This document shows, in pieces, positions 1 through 7,643 of a DNA stretch of 64,000 nt. The position numbers and the translations under genes are program-made. Under the pieces are notes generated by a model. It did no database searches, was not told where the DNA came from, and saw only the letters and a program-made list of their open reading frames with translations. Every line of letters starts with the position of its first letter. Position 1 is the first letter of the stretch. Source of the stretch: PCRC01 sp040384665 (GTDB taxonomy: Bacteria > Pseudomonadota > Gammaproteobacteria > Burkholderiales > Burkholderiaceae_C); the NCBI GenBank assembly GCA_040384665.1, contig JAZKIY010000065.1:1-64000 (forward strand), in the 5' to 3' direction.

Positions 1-130
1 TGTAGAACGGCGGCGTGTGCTCCATCCACTCCAGCCGGAACCAGCGCTCGATGGCCGGCATGGAGTCCAGCACACGTTGTTCGAGTTCGTTGATGGGGCC
101 GGTCAGGGCGGTGACGAGGTGGGGGACCAT
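1..130 (-). CDS. gshA: Glutamate-cysteine ligase, N-terminal fragment
   Basis: Only the first 43 codons lie in the window; the gene runs off the left edge. The visible peptide begins MVPHLVTALTGP and ends WMEHTPPFY. This matches my memory of the N-terminus of the proteobacterial glutamate-cysteine ligase family (Thiobacillus ferrooxidans type), where WMEHTPPFYSSVD is strongly conserved. That enzyme makes gamma-glutamylcysteine, the first step of glutathione synthesis, in the cytoplasm. The ATG follows an AGAAGG-like ribosome site. The assignment relies on a short piece and on recall. Confidence 0.72.
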   Translation of the reverse strand, partial: MVPHLVTALTGPINELEQRVLDSMPAIERWFRLEWMEHTPPFY

Positions 131-212
131 GCGGCCTTCTTTTTCAGGTGGGTGGCGGGATTTTAGGGATGTGAGGGTGGCCGCACCAGTTGCAAGCCCC
201 GCCGGCGTGCGC

Positions 213-1493
213 TCAGGCGCGCACTTCCCCGTCGCCCAGCACCACGTACTTCAGCGACGTCAGCCCCTCAATGCCGACCGGCCCGCGGGCGTGGAACTTG
301 TCGGTGGAAATGCCGATTTCGGCGCCCAGCCCGTACTCGAAGCCGTCGGCGAAGCGGGTGCTCGCATTCACCATCACGCTGGCCGAATCCACCTCGCGCA
401 GGAAGCGCTGGGCATGGATGTGGTTGGTGGTGAGGATGGCGTCGGTGTGGTGGCTGGAGTAATGGTTGATGTGGTCAATCGCCGCGTCCAGCCCGCTCAC
501 CACCTTGATGCTGATGATGGGCGCCAGGTACTCCTCGAACCAGTCCTGCTCGGTGGCGTCCACCAGCGTGGCGCCGGAAGTGCCGGCGAGCAGCGCCTTG
601 GCTTCCGCGTCGCAGCGCATCTCCACGCCCTTGGCAGCGAAGATGGCAGCGATTTTGGGCAGAAACTCTGCCGCCACCCCGCGCGCCACCAGCAGCCCTT
701 CGCTGGCGTTGCAGGGGCTGTACTTGTTGGTTTTGGCGTTGTCGGCCACCTTGACCGCCATCGCGATGTCGCAGGGGTCGTCCACATAGGTGTGGCAGTT
801 GCCGTCGAGGTGCTTGATCACCGGCACCTTGGCGTCGCGGCTGATGCGTTCGATCAGGCCTTTGCCACCGCGCGGGATCACCACGTCCACGTACTGGGGC
901 ATCGTGATGAGCTGGCCCACGGCCTCGCGGTCGGTGGTGGGCACCATCTGCACCGCGTCGGCGGGCAGGCCGCTGTCGACCAGCGCCTGCTGCACCAGTT
1001 TCGCCAGCGCTTTATTAGACTCGATGGCTTCCGAGCCGCCGCGCAGGATGCAGGCGTTGCCGCTCTTGATGCTCAAGCTGGCCGCCTCGATGGTGACGTT
1101 GGGCCGGCTCTCGAAAACCATGCCAAACACGCCGATGGGCACCCGCATCTGCCCCACGCGGATGCCACTGGGCTGCTGCTTCAGGCCAACGATGTCGCCG
1201 ATCACGTCGGGCATGGCGGCGAGCTGCTCGCACCCCTCGGCCACGGTGGCGATCACCTTCGGCGTCAGGCGCAGCCGGTCCACCATCGGAGCAGCCAGGC
1301 CGGCGGCCACCGCGCGGTCGATGTCTTTGGCGTTGTCCACCTGCAGCGCGTCCACGTTGGCGCGCAGCAGTGCCGCCAGGGTTTTCAGGGCCCGGTTTTT
1401 GGTGGCGGTGGAGGCCTTGGCCATCTGGGCCGAGGCCTGGCGGGCCTGCACGCCCATGGCCTGCATCAGTTCGGTGACGTTCAACGCGTTCAT
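213..1493 (-). CDS. proA: Gamma-glutamyl phosphate reductase (proline biosynthesis)
   Basis: This 426-residue protein matches the full length of ProA, which reduces gamma-glutamyl phosphate to glutamate semialdehyde with NADPH, the second step of proline synthesis. It belongs to the aldehyde dehydrogenase superfamily. The catalytic cysteine is visible in NKYSPCNASE (Cys261), and the family segments VFESRPNVT, RGGSEAIESN and HLDGNCHTYVDD are intact. The start ATG overlaps the stop of pyrF (ATGA), which fixes the start and suggests translational coupling. The protein ends normally at GDGEVRA. Confidence 0.97.
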   Translation of the reverse strand: MNALNVTELMQAMGVQARQASAQMAKASTATKNRALKTLAALLRANVDALQVDNAKDIDRAVAAGLAAPMVDRLRLTPKVIATVAEGCEQLAAMPDVIGDIVGLKQQPSGIRVGQMRVPIGVFGMVFESRPNVTIEAASLSIKSGNACILRGGSEAIESNKALAKLVQQALVDSGLPADAVQMVPTTDREAVGQLITMPQYVDVVIPRGGKGLIERISRDAKVPVIKHLDGNCHTYVDDPCDIAMAVKVADNAKTNKYSPCNASEGLLVARGVAAEFLPKIAAIFAAKGVEMRCDAEAKALLAGTSGATLVDATEQDWFEEYLAPIISIKVVSGLDAAIDHINHYSSHHTDAILTTNHIHAQRFLREVDSASVMVNASTRFADGFEYGLGAEIGISTDKFHARGPVGIEGLTSLKYVVLGDGEVRA

Positions 1494-2320
1494 AGGCCTG
1501 ATTTTGCCGCTTGCAGAACATCCCGTGTTTTTTGGGCTTCGCGCCGCGCGGCGGCAGCGAAGTCGCCGCCCGACGAGGCGTACAGAATCGCGCGGGACGA
1601 GTTCACCACAATCGGCGCCTCTGGCCGCCAGCCGGCCTTGACGGTGGCCACCGCGTCGCCGCCCTGCGCACCCACGCCGGGGATCAGCAGCGGCAGCGTT
1701 GGCGCCACCGCGCGCACCCGTTCGATCTCGGCCGGGTAGGTGGCGCCCACCACCAGCCCGAGCTGGCCATTCAGGTTCCACGGGCCCTGCGCCAGGCGCG
1801 CCACATGCTCGTACAGCAAGGGCTGGCCGTCGACCGACGCGAGGCGCTGGGCCTGCAGGTCGTCGCCGCCGGGGTTGGAAGTGCGGCACAGCAAAAACGC
1901 GCCTTTGCCGTGGTGCTTGAGGTAGGGCTGGACCGAATCAAACCCCATGAAGGGCGACAGCGTGACCGCGTCGGCGCCGTAACGCTCAAACGCCTCGATG
2001 GCGTACTGCTCGGCCGTCGACCCGATGTCGCCGCGCTTGGCGTCGAGGATCACCGGCACCTGCGGCGCGTTGCGGTGGATGTGCGCAATCAGCTGTTCCA
2101 GCTGCGCCTCGGCGCGGTGGGCGGCGAAGTAGGCGATCTGCGGCTTGAAGGCGATGGCGAGGTCGGCCGTGGCGTCCACAATGGCCGCGCAGAAGTCAAA
2201 AATCCTGGCGGCGTCGCCTTTGAACGCCCCTGGAAACCTGGCGGGTTCGGGGTCGAGGCCCACGCACAGCATGGAGCCGTTGTGCGCTTCGGCGGCGCGC
2301 AGCATGTCGAGGAAAGTCAT
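1490..2320 (-). CDS. pyrF: Orotidine 5'-phosphate decarboxylase
   Basis: A 276-residue OMP decarboxylase, catalysing the last step of UMP synthesis. The active-site motif DAKRGDIGSTA (around residue 92) is present, in the longer form of the enzyme typical of beta- and actinobacteria. CVGLDPEP near the N-terminus and GVGAQGGD near the C-terminus (phosphate loop) complete the family pattern. It lies directly upstream of proA with a 4-bp overlap. The two biosynthetic functions are unrelated, so the coupling is probably an expression convenience. Confidence 0.97.
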   Translation of the reverse strand: MTFLDMLRAAEAHNGSMLCVGLDPEPARFPGAFKGDAARIFDFCAAIVDATADLAIAFKPQIAYFAAHRAEAQLEQLIAHIHRNAPQVPVILDAKRGDIGSTAEQYAIEAFERYGADAVTLSPFMGFDSVQPYLKHHGKGAFLLCRTSNPGGDDLQAQRLASVDGQPLLYEHVARLAQGPWNLNGQLGLVVGATYPAEIERVRAVAPTLPLLIPGVGAQGGDAVATVKAGWRPEAPIVVNSSRAILYASSGGDFAAAARREAQKTRDVLQAAKSGL

Positions 2321-2367
2321 CCCCGAATTCTATGTGCTGGCCTTTGTGTGCCGCCCTCCACACAGCC

Positions 2368-4383
2368 TTACCTCGCGGGCCCGTCGGGCCTAGCGGCTTC
2401 CCGGCTCAGGCTCTGCGCCAGAAAATCAAACTTCTGCTGGTACAGCTCCAGCAGGTTCTCGCTGCCCGAGAAACCATGGCCTTCACCATACTTGGCCATC
2501 CAGCGGGGCTCCTGGCCCTGGGCACGCAGGGCGCTGCGCATCAACTCCATTTGCTCGATCGGCGTCCGGGTGTCGTCCACACTGCCGTACAGCATCACAC
2601 GCCCCTGGATGCGGTGGGCCTGCCGGGCCGGTGACACCGCGTTGAGCTGTGCCGTCTGTGTGGCCGGGTCGCCCACCATCTCGGTCCAGTACAGGCGCGA
2701 GGCCTCGTGTTTGGAGATGCTGCTCCAGCCCGAACTCATCAGCACCGCGAGGTCGGTGACCGGCAGGCCGGAAACGGCGCAGCGGTACTTGGCGGGCGTT
2801 TTCACCAACCCCATCAGCGCGGCATAGCCGCCATAACTGGCGCCCGACAGGCAGATGCGCTGCGCGTCGGCAATGCCCTGGGCCACCAGCCAGTCGGTGG
2901 CGTCTTCGATGTCGTCCTGCATCGCCAGGCCAAACTGGCCGCGTGCCGACTGGTAGATGCGCTTGCCCAGCCCGGTGGTGCCGCGAAAGTTGGGCGCGAT
3001 CACCGCGTAACCGCGCGAAGCCAGCAGCTGTGCTTCCTGGAACTCACGGCTGGCTGGCCCCCAGGGCACGCTCTCGGTCCACGGCCCGCCGTGAATCAGC
3101 ACCACTGCGGGCACCCGTTCACCGGGTTTGCGCCCCGTTGGCTCGAACACATAGGCCAGCATCTCCAGGCCATCGCGGGTGGTGTAGAAAACCGGCTTCA
3201 TGGCCACCAGCGCGCCATTGTCCAGCCAGGGCCGGGACACGAACAGCGCCTCCATTTGACCGGTCTTTTCGTCCAGCAGATGCCAGCGCGTGGGTTGGCG
3301 GTCCGAGTACGAGGAGACCAGGGTGCGCGTGCCGTCCAGCGAGCGCGCGAACACGTTGCGCAGACCGGGTAATGCGCCGTCGATCAGCGCCTGCAGCCGT
3401 TGGTGGCCCTCGTCCAGCCAGAGGGTGGTGGGCTCGCCAATGTCGATGCGCACGCCGAGCACGTCCCGGCCCGCGGCATCCCACACCAGGTCGCCGGTCG
3501 GGTCGCCGCTGGCGGTGGCGCCCAGGTCAAAACGCGGGTGCTCGGCCAGCAATTCCTTGCGCTCGCCGGTGTGGGCGTCGTAGCGGTACAGCGCCATGGT
3601 GTCGCGCCCCTCGTTGGACGCCACCAGCAGGTGCCGGCCATCGGCCTCCAGGTGCAGGGCCACCGCCATGGCGCCGCTGGTGGTGCTGGCGCGCCACAGC
3701 GCCTTCCACGGTGCGTCTTCGCTGGCGCGGTACCAGGTGGTGCGGTCGGTGCTGTTCTCGTGGCTGCTGAGCGCCACACGCGGCACCTGGTTGGCGTCGA
3801 GCAACCAGCCGTGCACACGCGGTGGGCGTTTGGGGCTGAGCAGGGTGCGCTTGCCGTTGGTGACGTTGAGCCGGTACACATCAAAGCTGTGCTCGTCGAT
3901 GTCGTTGGCGGTCACAAGCACCTCGTCGCCCTGGCCGGGAATCAGGCCGGCCACGCTGTAGTAGACGAAGCGGTGCGCGCGCACCTTGAACCACTCTTGC
4001 GCGGTAGGAAACAGCTTGCGCTGCTCTTTGCCGTCGCGGCTGACCATGAACAGGCCGCCGGTGTTGAAGCGGTGCACCACGGCGCGGCCGATTTGCTCCA
4101 TGGAGAACAGCAAACGTTCGTTGCCCAGCCACTGGATGCCACGGATGTCGGCCCCGGGAATTTCCACCCGCGCCAGCGACTTGCGCGTCTGCAGGTCGAT
4201 CACCGACAGGTTCACCCGCCCTTTGACGGGCGTCAACACCGCCAGGTAGCGGCCGTTTTCCGACAGCTGCGTCTCGGCATACGACGGCACACCGAACACC
4301 GCCTCCACAGTGAGTGGCGCCGCATGGGCGGCCGGCACCGCACACAGCAGCACAAAAACGAGGCGAAGCAGAATGGATGTCAT
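2368..4383 (-). CDS. Secreted S9 family (prolyl oligopeptidase-like) peptidase
   Basis: A 671-residue protein with a cleavable signal peptide (MTSILLRLVFVLLCAVPAAHA), so it is probably periplasmic. Residues from about 25 to 400 look like the irregular beta-propeller of S9 peptidases. The C-terminal 250 residues form an alpha/beta hydrolase with nucleophile Ser516 in GASYGG, acid Asp603 or Asp604 in SVDDTRTP, and His636 in GEGHGF. It resembles acylaminoacyl-peptidase or dipeptidyl-peptidase-like proteins. The start was chosen at the signal-peptide ATG, because the upstream in-frame extension has no protein-like character. Substrate unknown. Confidence 0.9.
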   Translation of the reverse strand: MTSILLRLVFVLLCAVPAAHAAPLTVEAVFGVPSYAETQLSENGRYLAVLTPVKGRVNLSVIDLQTRKSLARVEIPGADIRGIQWLGNERLLFSMEQIGRAVVHRFNTGGLFMVSRDGKEQRKLFPTAQEWFKVRAHRFVYYSVAGLIPGQGDEVLVTANDIDEHSFDVYRLNVTNGKRTLLSPKRPPRVHGWLLDANQVPRVALSSHENSTDRTTWYRASEDAPWKALWRASTTSGAMAVALHLEADGRHLLVASNEGRDTMALYRYDAHTGERKELLAEHPRFDLGATASGDPTGDLVWDAAGRDVLGVRIDIGEPTTLWLDEGHQRLQALIDGALPGLRNVFARSLDGTRTLVSSYSDRQPTRWHLLDEKTGQMEALFVSRPWLDNGALVAMKPVFYTTRDGLEMLAYVFEPTGRKPGERVPAVVLIHGGPWTESVPWGPASREFQEAQLLASRGYAVIAPNFRGTTGLGKRIYQSARGQFGLAMQDDIEDATDWLVAQGIADAQRICLSGASYGGYAALMGLVKTPAKYRCAVSGLPVTDLAVLMSSGWSSISKHEASRLYWTEMVGDPATQTAQLNAVSPARQAHRIQGRVMLYGSVDDTRTPIEQMELMRSALRAQGQEPRWMAKYGEGHGFSGSENLLELYQQKFDFLAQSLSREAARPDGPAR

Positions 4384-4493
4384 GTTGGGGCAACGTGGTG
4401 GCAAGGGGCAAACAGCGCCAGCAAATGATAGTGGCTCGCAACAAGGCACGCGCCATGCCGGGTGATTCCCCCCAAACCCGCAGAAGACCGCGC

Positions 4494-5348
4494 TCAGCCC
4501 CCGGTACCGGCCAACACGTCCAGCGCCAGGCACAGGTCGGCCCAGGTCTTGGCCTTCTCGGGCAGGGCGCGCAGCAGGTAGGCGGGGTGGTAGGTCACGA
4601 CCACCGGCACGCCCTGGTAGCGGTGCACGCGGCCACGCAGCTTGCCCAGCGGCAGGGTGTGCACCTCGGGCACGGTGTCTTGCAGCAAGGCCTGCACCGC
4701 AAAACGGCCGGCGGCCACGATGATTTTGGGTTGCAGCAAGGCCACCTGGCGTTGCAGGTAGGGCAGACACTGCGCCACCTCTTCGGGCGACGGGTTGCGG
4801 TTGCCGGGCGGGCGGCACTTCAGCACGTTGGCAATAAAGGCGCCTTTCAGCGGTGCGGTGCCGTGGCGGCTGAGGCCCACGGCCTTGAGCATGTTGTCGA
4901 GCAGCTTGCCGGCCTGACCAACGAAGGGCTCGCCTTGCAGGTCTTCGTTCTCGCCGGGGGCCTCGCCGACGATGAGCCAATCCACCTGCGGCGGGGTGTC
5001 GCCCGGCTGGGGGCCGACCCCGAACACGGTCTGGGTGCGGGTGCGGCACAGGCCGCAGGCTTCGCAACCGGCCACCGCAGCCTGCAGTTGCGGCCAGTCC
5101 ATGGTGGCAACATGACCCCCACGCTCCCCCACTGCGTGTGGGTCGCTGCCCCCCGTGGGGGCCGTGCCTTGCTTGGGGCGGCCCGGCGCTACGGCCTGCA
5201 TGGTTTTGGTCAAGGGCACAGTCGCGACCACAGGTTCCACACGCACAGCGTCTACCGGCAATTCAACCGGCGGCGTTTCAGGCCACCACACCTGGACCCC
5301 CATCGCTTCCAGCATCGCCCGCTGCCGGGAATCCAAATCCAGGCTCAT
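4494..5348 (-). CDS. Family-4 type uracil-DNA glycosylase, with a repeat-encoded linker
   Basis: This 284-residue protein carries a C-terminal UDG domain of the iron-sulfur family (residues about 85-284), which removes uracil from DNA. Four cluster cysteines are visible: two in CEACGLC, one in NVLKCRPPGNRNP and one in VAQC. The catalytic region GEAPGENED and the late motif TYHPAYLLR are intact. The N-terminal part (MSLDLDSRQRAMLEAMGV) is a short helix typical of the Burkholderiales versions. Between them, residues about 54-77 are encoded by a copy of GC-rich repeat family A read antisense. The start ATG overlaps the rimI stop (ATGA), placing it in the tsaB-rimI-udg operon. Confidence 0.93.
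   Translation of the reverse strand: MSLDLDSRQRAMLEAMGVQVWWPETPPVELPVDAVRVEPVVATVPLTKTMQAVAPGRPKQGTAPTGGSDPHAVGERGGHVATMDWPQLQAAVAGCEACGLCRTRTQTVFGVGPQPGDTPPQVDWLIVGEAPGENEDLQGEPFVGQAGKLLDNMLKAVGLSRHGTAPLKGAFIANVLKCRPPGNRNPSPEEVAQCLPYLQRQVALLQPKIIVAAGRFAVQALLQDTVPEVHTLPLGKLRGRVHRYQGVPVVVTYHPAYLLRALPEKAKTWADLCLALDVLAGTGG
5116..5188 (+). repeat. GC-rich repeat family A, copy A1 (antisense inside the UDG gene)
   Basis: The plus strand reads CCCCCACGCTCCCCC, then GGTCGCTGCCCCCCGTGGGG, ending CTTGGGGCGGCCCGGCG. The host gene is on the minus strand, so the element is translated in the reverse sense, giving GRPKQGTAPTGGSDPHAVGE. It lies between the N-terminal helix and the glycosylase domain and keeps the frame. 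Confidence 0.9.
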
Positions 5349-5812
5349 AGCTTGAAGCTCATCACCACCGCGTCTTCGCGCTGGCCGGCGTGGGCCGGGT
5401 AGTACTGTTTGCGCACGCCGATGCGGCGAAAGCCGTAGGCGTCGTAGACGTTCATGGCGCGCAGGTTGCTGGTGCGCACTTCCAGCCACAGCCATTCGGC
5501 GCCCTGCCCGCGCGACCAGATGGCCAGCGCGTCGAGCATCACGCGCGCCCAGCCCTGGCGCAGGTGCGCGGGGGCCACAGTGATGTTGAGCAGGTGCACC
5601 TCGTCCACGCCTTTCATGGCCATGAAGTAGCCAATCACCTCGTCACCACCGAGCAGCACCTGCGCCTCGTAACCGCTCTTGAGCGAGTCGGTGAAGTTGG
5701 TGCGGCTCCAGGGGTGGGTGTAGCTGGCGTGTTCCACCGCCAGCACCGCGTCGAGCCGCGCTTCGGTGAGCGGCTGGAACCAGGCTTCGGCGGGGTTGAG
5801 GACGGCGCTCAT
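5345..5812 (-). CDS. rimI: Ribosomal-protein-alanine N-acetyltransferase
   Basis: A 155-residue GNAT acetyltransferase. RimI acetylates the N-terminal alanine of ribosomal protein S18 using acetyl-CoA. The acetyl-CoA loop appears as APAHLRQGWARVM (around residues 80-92, R-x-x-G-x-G/A pattern), and the family C-terminal segment YDAYGFRRIGVRKQYYP is present. It is joined by ATGA overlaps to tsaB upstream and to the glycosylase gene downstream. A tsaB-rimI pairing is common in bacteria, which supports the specific name over a generic GNAT label. Confidence 0.95.
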   Translation of the reverse strand: MSAVLNPAEAWFQPLTEARLDAVLAVEHASYTHPWSRTNFTDSLKSGYEAQVLLGGDEVIGYFMAMKGVDEVHLLNITVAPAHLRQGWARVMLDALAIWSRGQGAEWLWLEVRTSNLRAMNVYDAYGFRRIGVRKQYYPAHAGQREDAVVMSFKL

Positions 5813-6546
5813 GGTGGTGTGGGTACGGCAGCTTGGGCGGCGCGGGCGAGCCGCTCGTCGGTGGTGAAAGCCACCTTGTCACGAATGTACAACGGCATGG
5901 CGTCGTCGGCGTGCACGGCGCGGCCGGCGGCCAGCAGGGCCGGGGCGAGGCGCAGCATGGCGGTGGCGGTGGGCAGCACGTCCAGGCGCGGCACGCCGGT
6001 GGGCAAGCGGTCGCCGTAGGCGGCAAAGGCGTTGCCGGCCAGCACCCAGGGCGCCTCAGCCCGCAAGGCTTCCGGGGCGACGACGTTGAAGCCGGCGCCC
6101 TGCGCGGTGCTGGCTTGATCGGGGTGGTCAAAGTCGAAGCGCGCGGTGTAGACCTCGTTCATGCGCGCGTCCAGCGCCACCACCACCTGGCGGGCGCCGT
6201 GCTGGTGGCGGGCTTCTTCGGCCATGGTGTGCAGCGTGTCCACCGGCAGCACCGGCAGGTTGGCGCCCAAGGCCAGGCCTTGTGCGACCGCGCAGGCGGT
6301 GCGCAGGCCGGTGAAGGCACCGGGGCCCCGGCCAAAGGCGATGGCGTCGAGTTCGGCCAGCGCCAACCCCGCGTCTTGCAGCAGCGCCAACACGGCGGGA
6401 ACCAGCGTGGCCGAGGCTTTGGCACCGCCGGGGCCGCTGTGTTGCCAGACCTGCGGCTCGCCACCGCCCGCCGGCCAATCGGCTGGCCAAATGCCCACGG
6501 CCACCGACAGGGCTTCTGTGCTGGTGTCAAAGGCCAAAATTTTCAT
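5809..6546 (-). CDS. tsaB: tRNA t6A biosynthesis protein TsaB
   Basis: A 245-residue ASKHA-fold protein. It partners TsaD and TsaE in adding the threonylcarbamoyl group to adenosine 37 of tRNAs. MKILAFDTSTEALSVAV at the N-terminus and GRGPGAFTGLRTA (about residues 78-90) are the family signatures. I chose the ATG that gives MKILAFDTS; two upstream in-frame ATG codons would add six residues, and part of that extension falls in the AT-rich repeat B copy that spans this gene junction. The stop overlaps the rimI start. TsaC, another enzyme of the same pathway, is encoded at 11839-12834. Confidence 0.95.
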   Translation of the reverse strand: MKILAFDTSTEALSVAVGIWPADWPAGGGEPQVWQHSGPGGAKASATLVPAVLALLQDAGLALAELDAIAFGRGPGAFTGLRTACAVAQGLALGANLPVLPVDTLHTMAEEARHQHGARQVVVALDARMNEVYTARFDFDHPDQASTAQGAGFNVVAPEALRAEAPWVLAGNAFAAYGDRLPTGVPRLDVLPTATAMLRLAPALLAAGRAVHADDAMPLYIRDKVAFTTDERLARAAQAAVPTPP

Positions 6547-6554
6547 GTTGGAAG

Positions 6555-6623
6555 CCATTTTCAAGTCAAATCAGCTTCAAGCCTTAGTGGAACCTTGCGA
6601 TTCAGCTATGTTTTCAGGAGCAA
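6555..6623 (-). repeat. AT-rich repeat family B, copy B1 (EamA/tsaB junction)
   Basis: In the minus direction this copy reads through an ATAGCTGAATCGC segment, then TTCCACTAAGGCTTGAAGC and TTTGACTTGAAAATGG. It closely follows copies at 30633-30701 and 59447-59514. It supplies the last 13 codons and the TGA stop of the EamA transporter, and ends just before the tsaB start. It stands out as an AT-rich island in GC-rich surroundings. Confidence 0.8.
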
Positions 6624-7587
6624 CCACGGGCGTGGCACGGCGCACCGCCTGCACACCGAACAGGATGCCCGCCGTGACGCAGGCCAGCCCGGCCCAGAGG
6701 TTCCACGACAGCGGCTCGCCCAGAAACACGACCGCGCCCAGCGCTGACAAGCCGGGCACCAGCGCGGTGATCATGGTGGTGCGGATCGGGCCAAAGTAAC
6801 GGATCATCTGCGTGAACGCAATGCCCGACACCACCACCGAGCCGAGCCCCTGGAACAGGGCCTGGAACACGATCTCGCCCCAGGGCGCGTTGCCCAGCCG
6901 GCTGTGCACCCAGCCCAGCGCCGACAACAGCGCGTAGGTCGGCAAATACGTGACAAAAGCGAAGACGGTGATGGCGATGGTGCCCTTGACCGCGTCCAGC
7001 CCGTGGCGGCGCGCCAGCACGCTGTAGATGGCCCAGCAGAAAGCGGCGGCCATGAACAGCAGGTCGCCCTTCCAGACCTCGCCGCCGTCAAACGCCCGCA
7101 GCAGGCTGGAACCGCCCACCAGCAGGTCGCCCAGCACGATCAGCGCCAGGCCCACCGCCCGCGCCGGGGTGATGCGGTCGCCCAGCAGCAGCATGGCCAT
7201 CAACGCGGTCCACAGCGGCAGGCTGCCTGGCATCAGCACCGAGGCGTGTGCTGCGGGGGCGTAGAAAAAACCGGTGTAGGTGATGGCGGCGTAGCCCAAA
7301 CCACCGAATGCGCCCACGCTGGCCGTCACCCGAAACGACAACGGCGACAGGCCGAGCCAACTCGCACCCAACGTACCGGCCTGTCGCTCCCGCCAGACCA
7401 GCCACGCGCCCCAGGGCAGCAGCACCAGGCTGGCGCCGACGATGCGGCACACGCCAATGTCGAACGGCGACAGGCTGCGCCCGGCCGACGCCCGTGCGAT
7501 CACGATGAAGGCCGTCCAGACCAGCACCGTGACCACCGCCGCCGCGATGCCCACGCTGCGCGGTGACCGGTTGTTGAGAAAACGCAT
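6577..7587 (-). CDS. EamA (DMT) family transporter
   Basis: A 336-residue inner-membrane protein with about ten hydrophobic segments arranged as two EamA repeats (roughly residues 12-150 and 175-320). Proteins of this drug/metabolite superfamily export small metabolites; the substrate cannot be read from the sequence. GSLPLWTALMAMLLLGDRIT and VPGLSALGAVVFLGEPLSW are typical repeat ends. The C-terminal tail ENIAESQGSTKA and the stop codon come from repeat copy B1, so the native C-terminus seems to have been replaced. The start ATG (MRFLNNRSPRSVG) is followed directly by the first membrane span. Confidence 0.88.
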   Translation of the reverse strand: MRFLNNRSPRSVGIAAAVVTVLVWTAFIVIARASAGRSLSPFDIGVCRIVGASLVLLPWGAWLVWRERQAGTLGASWLGLSPLSFRVTASVGAFGGLGYAAITYTGFFYAPAAHASVLMPGSLPLWTALMAMLLLGDRITPARAVGLALIVLGDLLVGGSSLLRAFDGGEVWKGDLLFMAAAFCWAIYSVLARRHGLDAVKGTIAITVFAFVTYLPTYALLSALGWVHSRLGNAPWGEIVFQALFQGLGSVVVSGIAFTQMIRYFGPIRTTMITALVPGLSALGAVVFLGEPLSWNLWAGLACVTAGILFGVQAVRRATPVVAPENIAESQGSTKA

Positions 7588-7643
7588 GCGCCGATTATCC
7601 CGGTGCCCGCCAGACGGCGCTGAGCGCGCCCGATAATGGTGCC

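Noticed and set aside
15..1739. Long plus-strand open frame opposite proA and pyrF
   Set aside because: High-GC shadow of two well-conserved minus-strand genes; no ribosome site or family match.
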